From: JBAZOJ01 sp041648755
Lineage (GTDB): Bacteria > Planctomycetota > B143-G9
Length of the DNA: 23,067 bases
NCBI GenBank assembly: GCA_041648755.1
Contig: JBAZOJ010000027.1
Span: 1-23,067, forward strand
Direction of reading: 5' to 3'
Numbering within the stretch: the first letter of the stretch is position 1; the number at the start of each line of letters is the position of its first letter. A program made the position numbers and the translations under genes. Under the pieces are notes generated by a model. The model was given only the letters and a program-made list of their open reading frames with translations, searched no databases and was not told the origin of the DNA. Positions 8,301 through 16,400 of the stretch are shown piece by piece.

Positions 8301-9467
8301 ATGCCAGAAACATACAAGCCGATAAAGCTGTCGAGAGGGAAGAAAGTTGCGTTCCTGATGGGTAACGAGGCCTGCTCGGTGGCCGCATTGCATGCGGGTT
8401 GCCGGTTCTACGCGGGTTACCCGATTACGCCTTCTTCCGAAGTTGCTGCCGTCATGGCGCTGAAACTCCCGCAGTACGGCGGGGCTTTCATGCAGATGGA
8501 GGACGAGATTTCCTCGATCGCGGCCGTCATCGGAGCCGCTATGACCGGCGTAAAGGCAATGACCGCCACTTCCGGCCCGGGATTCTCACTCAAGCAGGAG
8601 AATATCGGATACGCCTGCCTGTGCGAAGTTCCCTGCGTCATTGTCAACGTACAGCGCGGCGGCCCCAGCACGGGGCTTCCGACCCAGGCCTCCCAGAGCG
8701 ACGTCATGCAGGCCAAGTGGGGTACTCACGGGGACCATCCGATTGTCGCCCTTGCCCCCAGCACCGTAGCCGAGATCTACGAATACACCATCCAGGCTTT
8801 CAATATTTCCGAGATGTACCGCACGCCGGTCATCCTGCTCCTCGACGAGGTGCTTTCCCACCTGCGCGAGCGGCTTGAAATTCCACCGTTGGACGATACC
8901 GAAAAGCGTCTGGTGAACCGCAAGACGCCGACCGTAAAGCCCAAGGACTTTAAGCCCTATGACACCGCGTTCGGCGACGTTCCCCCGATGGCAGCCTTTG
9001 GCTCGGGGTACCGCTTCCACACGACGGGCCTGATCCATGACGAGGCCGGGTTCCCGACGGAACGGTCGGACGAGATCGTGCCACTTCTGGAACGCATCAA
9101 TCGCAAGATAAAGAGTGACGATCCGAAACTCACTTTCTGGCGCGAATTCTACACCGACGACATGACCTCGCTTGTCATTTCCTACGGCGCATCGGCGCGC
9201 GTGACGAAGCGGGCGGTCGAACTTGCGCGAAAGCAGGGCAAGAAGATTGGCATGCTGCATCTGATTACCCTGTGGCCATCGCCGGAGAGACTCCTCGCGC
9301 GGCTGGTCCGCAAGGTCAAGAAGGTGTTCGTGGTCGAGATGAACATGGGCCAGTACATCCTCGAGGTTCAGAGGTTTGCGGGAGACTCCGTGAAGGTGAA
9401 GCCGGTCAACCGCATTGACGGCCGACTCTTCGAACCCGCCGACGTTCTGAAGGAAATCGTCAAGTAG
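8301..9467 (+). CDS. korA: 2-oxoglutarate:ferredoxin oxidoreductase, alpha subunit
   Basis: A 388-residue subunit carrying the pyrimidine-binding domain and the following CoA/transketolase-C-like domain. Diagnostic features are GYPITPSSE at residues 39-47, EDEISSIAAVIGAA, the GVKAMTATSGPGFSL loop, and the THGDHP and TGLIHDEAGFPT segments typical of the 2-oxoglutarate enzyme rather than the pyruvate one. The enzyme performs 2-oxoglutarate + CoA + 2 oxidised ferredoxin <-> succinyl-CoA + CO2 + 2 reduced ferredoxin. The ATG at 8301 follows TAGGAGAAGCA; the frame extends upstream only through the korD gene. The gamma domain is not fused here but encoded separately as korC. Confidence 0.93.
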   Translation: MPETYKPIKLSRGKKVAFLMGNEACSVAALHAGCRFYAGYPITPSSEVAAVMALKLPQYGGAFMQMEDEISSIAAVIGAAMTGVKAMTATSGPGFSLKQENIGYACLCEVPCVIVNVQRGGPSTGLPTQASQSDVMQAKWGTHGDHPIVALAPSTVAEIYEYTIQAFNISEMYRTPVILLLDEVLSHLRERLEIPPLDDTEKRLVNRKTPTVKPKDFKPYDTAFGDVPPMAAFGSGYRFHTTGLIHDEAGFPTERSDEIVPLLERINRKIKSDDPKLTFWREFYTDDMTSLVISYGASARVTKRAVELARKQGKKIGMLHLITLWPSPERLLARLVRKVKKVFVVEMNMGQYILEVQRFAGDSVKVKPVNRIDGRLFEPADVLKEIVK

Positions 9468-9475
9468 GAGCATCA

Positions 9476-10357
9476 ATGGAAACCGAAAAGAAGCTCAGAC
9501 TCATTCCCAATCCTGTGCATATGTACTTGCGGCCGCACAAGAAATTCCCGCATATCTGGTGCCCCGGCTGTTCCGACGGAATAACCGCTGGCTCCATGAT
9601 TCGTGCGATAGACAAGCTCAAGATCAGCCGCGACGAGCTGGTCATGGTCTCAGGCATCGGCTGCGCATCCCGGTTGCCGGTGTACTTCGATTTCTGCTCG
9701 CTTCACACGACGCACGGTCGGCCGATTGCTTTCGCATCCGGCGTCAAGATGGCGAACCCGAAACTGAAAGTGGTCGTGGTCACCGGAGACGGCGACGCAA
9801 CGGCCATTGGTGGAAATCACTTCATCCATGCCTGCCGTCGGAACCTCGATTTGACGGTAATCCTGTTCAACAACAACGTGTACGGAATGACCGGCGGGCA
9901 ATACTCGCCCACCACCCCGAAGCGGGCATACGCTGCCACAGCCCCTTACGGCAACTACGAACCCTCCTTCAATATCCCGAAACTGGCCATTGCGGCCGGA
10001 GCGACTTTCGTAGCGCGCGGCACCGCCTCGAACGCCCGTCAACTCGAATCACTCATAGCGCAGGCTCTCCAGCACAAGGGGCTTGCTCTCGTCGAAGTCT
10101 TGAGCATTTGCCCGTCAGTATTCAGTTTCTACAACAAGTGCGGCAACGGGGCCCAGATGCTGACGCAACTCAAGGACACCACGATCACCGTGGAAAAGGC
10201 GAACGAACTTCGCGCAAAGGGCGAGACAGTCGAAAAGTGGGAAATCGGCATCCTGCACAAGGAAGAGAACATCGACGAGTTCTCAGCCTATTATGCCGAA
10301 CACGCTGGCAAAGACAGAACACCGTTCAGCATGCACATGAGCACTTTGGACCTGTAA
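9476..10357 (+). CDS. korB: 2-oxoglutarate:ferredoxin oxidoreductase, beta subunit
   Basis: The 293-residue thiamine-diphosphate-binding subunit. CPGC (29-32) supplies cluster ligands, and the TPP motif runs from GDGD (104-107) to NNN (132-134), followed by YGMTGGQYSPTTP, a hallmark of 2-oxoacid:ferredoxin oxidoreductase beta subunits. Length is usual. The start is 8 bases after the korA stop, with TAGGAG just upstream inside that stop region. The N-terminal PHIWCPGC pattern matches Kor-type enzymes. Together with KorA it forms the catalytic core. Confidence 0.94.
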   Translation: METEKKLRLIPNPVHMYLRPHKKFPHIWCPGCSDGITAGSMIRAIDKLKISRDELVMVSGIGCASRLPVYFDFCSLHTTHGRPIAFASGVKMANPKLKVVVVTGDGDATAIGGNHFIHACRRNLDLTVILFNNNVYGMTGGQYSPTTPKRAYAATAPYGNYEPSFNIPKLAIAAGATFVARGTASNARQLESLIAQALQHKGLALVEVLSICPSVFSFYNKCGNGAQMLTQLKDTTITVEKANELRAKGETVEKWEIGILHKEENIDEFSAYYAEHAGKDRTPFSMHMSTLDL

Positions 10358-10369
10358 ACCGGAGGCCGT

Positions 10370-11836
10370 ATGGATTTCACAAACAGACCCGATGAAAGAT
10401 ATGAAGTCAGACTTTCCGGCACGGGTGGCCAAGGCATCATAACTGCCGGAATGATCATAGCCGAGACCTGCGCTCTCTACGGCGCCGAGAGTCTCGCACA
10501 AGTGCACAAGACAAATGTACCACTCAATGCCGTGATGACCCAGAGTTACGGCCCGGAGGCCCGCGGTGGTGCCTGCAAGGCAGAACTGGTCTTCTCCCTT
10601 GCGGAAATAGACGCGCCCAAGCCGGAGAAAGTGGACCTGTTGCTGGCCCTTTCCCAGGAAGCCTACGACAAGTACCGCCATGACGTGAAGGAATGGGGCC
10701 TGATCATCGTGGATTCTTCAACCGTGAAGTACGAAGCCGCAAGCAATGTCTTCGCCTTTCCTTTCACCACAACCGCCCGCGACAAGGTTGGATTTGCAGT
10801 TACGGCGAATATCGTAGCCGTTGGCTATATCGCCGGGCTGACATTCCGCGACCTGGCCACGCCGGAACAATTCAAGGCGGTCATCGCGAAAAAGGTTCCC
10901 CCGGGGACAGAGGCCACGAACTACAAGGCCTTTGATATTGGATTCGGTTCTTCCATGGACAATCTGAAGGATCTGTCGGGCCTGTCGAAGTACATGAACA
11001 CCGGAGTGGTCGTTGTACCTGCGGATATGCCCGTCGAACAGGCGGTCAAAACAGCCGTCGACAACAATACCGAGGCGGTCTTTATCACGGATAAGGGCCG
11101 CTACATCGGCCACTATTCCTTCTTCCGCAGCATCAGGGCGGTGGCAAGGGAACTCGACCTCGAGAAGACCCCCGTATCGAAGATAATGCTCACCGAGATT
11201 CCACCTCTTACGACGGACAAGCTGGTGGAGGAAGCACTGGACCTGATGGAGGAGACCGGAATCAGAATCCTTGCCGTAGTGGACGGTGCGGGGAAACTGG
11301 TCGGATATCTTTCGTACTACCAGATTCAGGAAGTGCAGCAGGGCGAACTGGAACTGGACAGCAGCCTGGATTTCATCGCTGCCGCTCGCACGATGATCAC
11401 CGGCAATAAATGGTCAGCCCTCAAGACCGTACTGCACAATCCTCCGAAGATGGGACCTGAAGGCACTGTAACCGAAGCCGCAAAGAAGATGTTCGCGCGC
11501 AGGTCGGATTCGATCGCAATAGTAAACGAAAAGGACGAGCCCATAGGCATCTTCACCGAACGCGACCTCAACAAGCGTGTGATCGCCAAGGGGCTCAATC
11601 CGGACAAGACGGTAATCGAAAAGGTCATGACCAAGCGCGTGATTACGATGTCAACCGCGACCACCATTATCGATGCCTATGAAAGGATGATCGCGGGCAA
11701 GTTCCACCACATACCTGTCGTCGGTTCCACGGGGAAGATGAAGGGTGTGGTGACAATGCAGGACATCGCGCATATAATAAACGCGAAGTTCTATCTGCAT
11801 GACTCGATGGGCCAGGAAATGCCTACAACCGACTGA
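10370..11836 (+). CDS. korC: 2-oxoglutarate:ferredoxin oxidoreductase gamma subunit fused to four CBS domains
   Basis: A 488-residue fusion. Residues about 10-195 are a complete gamma subunit (GTGGQGIITAG, then QSYGPEARGGACKAE), normally a protein of about 180-190 residues. The rest holds four CBS motifs, that is two Bateman modules, at about 210-258, 268-322, 355-408 and 416-473. Recognisable signatures are AVFITDKGRYIGHYS, LAVVDGAGKLVGYLS, SIAIVNEKDEPIGIFTERDL and HHIPVVGSTGKMKGVVTMQDI. CBS pairs commonly bind AMP, ADP, ATP or SAM, so the enzyme may be gated by energy charge. No frameshift is present and the fusion is continuous. The ATG at 10370 follows GGAGGCC. That the tail regulates Kor is inference; it could also bind another partner. 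Confidence 0.92.
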   Translation: MDFTNRPDERYEVRLSGTGGQGIITAGMIIAETCALYGAESLAQVHKTNVPLNAVMTQSYGPEARGGACKAELVFSLAEIDAPKPEKVDLLLALSQEAYDKYRHDVKEWGLIIVDSSTVKYEAASNVFAFPFTTTARDKVGFAVTANIVAVGYIAGLTFRDLATPEQFKAVIAKKVPPGTEATNYKAFDIGFGSSMDNLKDLSGLSKYMNTGVVVVPADMPVEQAVKTAVDNNTEAVFITDKGRYIGHYSFFRSIRAVARELDLEKTPVSKIMLTEIPPLTTDKLVEEALDLMEETGIRILAVVDGAGKLVGYLSYYQIQEVQQGELELDSSLDFIAAARTMITGNKWSALKTVLHNPPKMGPEGTVTEAAKKMFARRSDSIAIVNEKDEPIGIFTERDLNKRVIAKGLNPDKTVIEKVMTKRVITMSTATTIIDAYERMIAGKFHHIPVVGSTGKMKGVVTMQDIAHIINAKFYLHDSMGQEMPTTD

Positions 11837-11865
11837 CAGGCCGGAAAAACCTATAAGGAGGCGCT

Positions 11866-13209
11866 GTGAAGGAGACCCCGAACGTAGAGGAATTGCTCGC
11901 AAAGGCAAAGAAGCCTGCTGCTGATGCAATGATCCTGCATCCCTACTACAAGGGAAAGATTGCGACTATTCCGAAGTGCTGCATCCGGGACTTCAAGGAT
12001 TTTGCGATCTGGTACACGCCGGGTGTCGCGGCTCCCTGCAAGGAGATTAACCGCAACCCCGAGTCAGTCTACGAACACACCAACAAGGCGAACCTCGTCG
12101 CGGTCGTCTCTGACGGCACGCGAGTTCTGGGGCTCGGAGACATCGGCCCTGAGGCTGGCCTGCCCGTGATGGAAGGCAAGGCGATTCTGTTCAAGTATCT
12201 TGGCGGTGTTGACGCCTTCCCGATCTGCCTCGACACGAAGGATCCCGATAAGATCATTGAGACCGTCAAGATTCTGCAGCCGTCATTCGGCGGCATCAAC
12301 CTCGAAGACATTTCCCAGCCCAAGTGCTTCCGCATCCTCGACACACTGCGGGCCGAGTGCCACATCCCCGTCTGGCACGATGACCAGCAGGGCACGGCAG
12401 CCGTTACACTGGCCGGGCTCATCAACGCAGTGAAGGTTGTCGGCAAGAAGTTGAGCGAGGTGCGGGTGGCGATGATTGGCGCAGGCGCAGCGAATATCGC
12501 CATCTCACGCGTCCTTATCGGAGGCGGAGTTACCCCGGGCAATATCATCATGACCGACACCAAGGGCATTCTTTTCCCGGAACGCGCCGACAAGGAAGAG
12601 CTCAAGGCCAAGTACAAAGAAAAATGGCACATGGCGACGGTGTCCAACCACTGGGGAATCCAGGGCGGAGCTTACGAGGCCGTGAAGGGCTCGGATGTAA
12701 TCATCGCCCTCTCCAGCCCCGGCTCAGTCAAGGCGGAGTGGATCCGCGAGATGGCGCCGGATCCGATCATTTTCGTCTGCGCCAATCCGGTTCCCGAAAT
12801 ATGGCCATGGGAGGCCAAGGCGGCAGGTGCGCGCATAGTGGCGACCGGCAGATCGGACTTCCCGAACCAGGTCAATAACTCGGTCGGCTTCCCGGGAATC
12901 TTCCGCGGGACGCTCGACGTCAGAGCCAAGACCATCACTGACGAAATGTGCATTGCCGCAGCCGTGGCAATAGCCGAGACCGCTGAAAAGAAGGGCTTGC
13001 ACGAAGACTACATCATGCCCACGATGGACGATTGGGAGGTCTTCCCCAACGAGGCGGCCGCGGTCGGTCACATGGCCGTCAAGCAGGGAGTCGCCAGGCT
13101 CAACATGACGCGCGACGAGATCTACAAGATCGCAGCAGAGACAATACGTCAGGCCAGGGAAGAGATCCAATGCCTGATGAAGGAAGGCTTCATCAGGATG
13201 CCCAAGTAG
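11866..13209 (+). CDS. Malic enzyme (NAD(P)-dependent, oxaloacetate-decarboxylating)
   Basis: A 447-residue enzyme of the short bacterial malic enzyme type: malate + NAD(P)+ -> pyruvate + CO2 + NAD(P)H. Visible are the YTPGVA signature (50-55), SDGTRVLGLGDIG (82-94), catalytic K104 in MEGKA, metal ligands in NLEDI (145-149) and HDD (171-173), and the nucleotide-binding GAGAAN (205-210). It starts at GTG 11866, directly behind the strong site ATAAGGAGGCGCT. As the last gene of the operon, 29 bases after korC and followed by a terminator, it ties the C4 acids of the succinate branch to pyruvate. The choice between NAD and NADP is not settled here. Confidence 0.94.
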   Translation: MKETPNVEELLAKAKKPAADAMILHPYYKGKIATIPKCCIRDFKDFAIWYTPGVAAPCKEINRNPESVYEHTNKANLVAVVSDGTRVLGLGDIGPEAGLPVMEGKAILFKYLGGVDAFPICLDTKDPDKIIETVKILQPSFGGINLEDISQPKCFRILDTLRAECHIPVWHDDQQGTAAVTLAGLINAVKVVGKKLSEVRVAMIGAGAANIAISRVLIGGGVTPGNIIMTDTKGILFPERADKEELKAKYKEKWHMATVSNHWGIQGGAYEAVKGSDVIIALSSPGSVKAEWIREMAPDPIIFVCANPVPEIWPWEAKAAGARIVATGRSDFPNQVNNSVGFPGIFRGTLDVRAKTITDEMCIAAAVAIAETAEKKGLHEDYIMPTMDDWEVFPNEAAAVGHMAVKQGVARLNMTRDEIYKIAAETIRQAREEIQCLMKEGFIRMPK

Positions 13210-13230
13210 TTTTCGGTTCCGGCATTCGGC

Positions 13231-13259
13231 AAAAGGGCTCCGGAAGGGGCCCTTTTTTT
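13231..13259 (+). terminator. Rho-independent terminator of the suc-kor-malic enzyme operon
   Basis: AAAAGGGC (13231-13238) pairs perfectly with GCCCTTTT (13249-13256) across a 10-base loop, and the run of seven T's continues to 13259. It begins 21 bases after the malic enzyme stop. Confidence 0.9.
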
Positions 13260-13290
13260 CGTCACGAGCCCGAAATGGGTAGTATATATA
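13259..13290 (+). promoter_or_regulatory. Weak candidate promoter for the secreted-protein array
   Basis: TCGTCA (13259-13264) and an alternating TATATATA run (13283-13290) lie about 18 bases apart. Both elements are only partial matches and the -35 abuts the terminator T-run. The leader would be about 150 bases. No better -35/-10 pair is visible before gene A. Confidence 0.2.
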
Positions 13291-13388
13291 TGCGGGAGTA
13301 ATCTGCATCACTCCCCGGCGTCGAAGCACTATATGATGCCAAGCCCCTTCCCCCAAGGGCTGGACTGGTAGAATTACCCCATACCCTT

Positions 13389-13415
13389 GTCTGCAGACGG
13401 TATCCGCAGGGATAC
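13389..13415 (+). promoter_or_regulatory. Two adjacent palindromes in the leader of gene A
   Basis: GTCTGCAGAC (13389-13398) is a perfect palindrome. One base later GTATCC (13400-13405) and GGATAC (13410-13415) form a perfect 6-base inverted repeat with a GCAG loop. They end about 30 bases before the start codon and could be an operator or an RNA structure. Confidence 0.35.
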
Positions 13416-13445
13416 TACACACAAACTACTGCAAAGGGGTGTGCT

Positions 13446-16400
13446 ATGTTCGGACGTTTTGGGTTTGGCCTGCTGCTCGCTTTGACAATTCTTGTGTTCT
13501 TCGCTCCGAGTGCCAATGCCGCAAGTTCCTGGGACGTCAGCGAGAACTGGGACAGCGGATACGGCTACGGAGAGGGAATATACGACTACTCATCCCCATG
13601 GTCGTCCTACACCGACAACTACAACTACCCCTGCTACAACACGTGGGGCGCGGATGTAGACGGTTACTACTACAGCTCTGCATCGTATTCCGCTCACGTC
13701 GGCATGCCATATGGCTACTACGGGAACGGGTACTTCTTCGATTACTACTTGACTTACTCCTGGGCGAGCCCCACGCTTGCCAATGGTACCCTTACATTCT
13801 GGTACGACGCGGAATATTGCAGTCTCGACATCGAGTACACCCCGGACGGGTACAACTGGTATAACGCGGCCAGCATTGCGGGCTACTATTCGTATGTCTA
13901 TGGCGCAACCGCGAGCGTGACGATCCCGAGCGGAAGCCTGGGATTCAGGTTCCGCACCTATGCCTATGACTATTACTACTATGGCCTCTGGGTGGATGAC
14001 ATCCAGTATGTGATGCCCTATATCGATGTGACCGCCATATCTGGCTACGACACCACGGACATCAACGCGGGCGTGTTGAGCCTCGTCGCCACCACGTTCA
14101 GCGTTCTCTCAGGTGTGGACAAGGTCGAGTGGCAGTACAAGAAGAGCTCCGACGCTATGTGGAGCACAACGGTAACAGACAATACCCCTGGTGACGGGTT
14201 CACCTATGCGCTCAACACAGCAGGGATAACGGACGGTGCGTTCCAGGTAAGGGCCAGGGCGTACGATGACGGGCAGTATGGAGAGTGGACCGTCGCGACC
14301 ATGCAGGTTCAGAACCTCTCCATGGTGACGCTGACCCCGCCAAGCCCGACAGGGGGCGACACCACCATGTCGCTTTCATACACGCGCACGAAAATCGGGG
14401 TGTGGTATCCCGCAAACAAGTGGATCCAGACCGGCACGTATTACAGCACGGGAACCTACTGGTCTGTGGATGTGGCGAACAGCATACCCTATAGCGGGAC
14501 ATGCACCAAGGTACAGACGAACTTCTCCAACGTACCTTACACTTACCCATTCAAACTGAAACTGTTCTCCGGTTCCGCCGGGAGCTTCACTGAAGTTGCG
14601 ACCTCCGACGCAATTACACCGCAAGTCGGGCTTCAGGAGTACACGCTTGCAGGCTCCGCCTTCTCGAACCTCGCTAAGAACCTGTTGCTCGGGCAAGAGG
14701 GCGAGTACTGGATGTTCTACAATGGGTACAACTACTTCCAGGGCAACACCCAGAACTGCTGGTACAGGTACGCCTACAACACCTACTGGTACGGGCCCTA
14801 CAACTACTACGTGGCCCCATTGCGCGTCCAGTTTCAGACTTACGGTGCGGATGTTGACACAGTATCATTCCAGTACCAAGCAGACGGTGGATCATGGGTT
14901 TCGGTTGGTAACAACCAGATCGTGAAGGTTCCCGGACAGGATCAGTACACTATCAACTGGTCTTCGTGGGCTGTTGACAGCAATAATGTCAAATTCAGGG
15001 CCAGATTCCACTATGGACCTGTCTGGAGTGGAACGTACAACTTCGGGCCGTATCCAGTCCACAACCGGATCGACCTGACGTATAACATCGCGAAGAGCCC
15101 CAGCGCTCCGGGCACTTTGATTCCTGTCGCCGGAACGCAGTTGACCATTGCAGGAACCAGCAGAACCCCTCCCTATTCCAGTAACACAACTTACTACGGA
15201 ACGTTCACCATAGCCGCGCCGCTCTATGTGGCTGACACAAGCGGAATGCAGTGGCGGTTCGACTACTGGAGCGATGGCGGAGCAATGACCCACGAAATGC
15301 AAGTGTTGCCAAGGATGAACACGGCGGTCACCGCTTACTACGCCAGGCAAGTCTACTTCGAGGTGGATTCCAGTGTTGACGACTTCACCGCTCCCCCGAG
15401 CGGATACTACGAGCCAGGAACGCTTATGCAGATACAGGTTCCGCAGTACAGCCTTGTTGACTCCGGCACCAGGTATCGCTTCGTTTCAATGGACATTTCA
15501 TCGCTTGGCGTGAACACGACCGAGTTGTGGTACAGCTTCAATCTGCCTGCGAGAAGCGTCGTGACGCTGAACTGGCAACTCGAGTACTACTTCAGCGTGC
15601 TGAACGACAAGGGAGTCGGCACGGGTACAGCAACCGGATGGTATTCGGACGGCACGACAGTCGCCTACTCGGTTGCGCAGACGATAGATAACGGCGTCGG
15701 TGCGCGGTTTGACAACAGGGGATACAGCATCAACAGCGCACCCGGCGCCGCAACCCGCAGCTACTCCGGGACGCTTTCCGGCCCGACGACCATCCAGTGG
15801 GTCTGGCAGCAACAGTATAGTGTCATGATCTCAAGCAACGTTGGCACGACAGCGCCAGCTTCAGGCTGGTATGACTCGGGAACGGTGCTAAGCATCAGTT
15901 CCACGGTTCCAGGAAGCACGGCGACTGTAAGTATGTTCTTTAACGGTTGGACAGGATCGGGAACCGGCTCGGTTACAACTTCCGGGGGGAACCCCGCGCA
16001 ATCATTGACGGTCAACGGTTACGTCACAGAGATGGCAAGTTGGACTGTGTCATACAAGCTGGACCTCGTTGTGCTCAGCGGGCTCGGGTCGTTCTCGCCG
16101 AACGCTTCGGGCTGGTACAACGCGGGCACGACGGTTACGATCAACATCGTAGCGCCTGCGGCACAAGCCGGTTCGCGCTACGTGCCGCAGTGGATCGGCG
16201 AAGGGAGCGGATCCTTCTCCTCGATCCCCTCGCCGGATTCACCACGAGTCATTTCGGTGACTATGAATAATGCCATCAGGGAATCAGTCCAGTGGCACCT
16301 GCAGTATTCGCTGACGATCGAGAATCCTGATGGTTACGGGACGCAGAACCCAGCCGTCGGTACGTATTGGTACTTCAATGGTGCGACAGCCAGTGGAGTC

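Noticed and set aside
13342..13360. AGCCC...GGGCT hairpin as a second terminator
   Set aside because: The stem is 5 bases plus a bulge and no T-run follows; the strong terminator at 13231-13259 is enough.
12724..13422. 232-codon open frame on the - strand over the malic enzyme end and terminator
   Set aside because: It lies opposite well-conserved malic enzyme codons and crosses the terminator hairpin; no ribosome site or domain.
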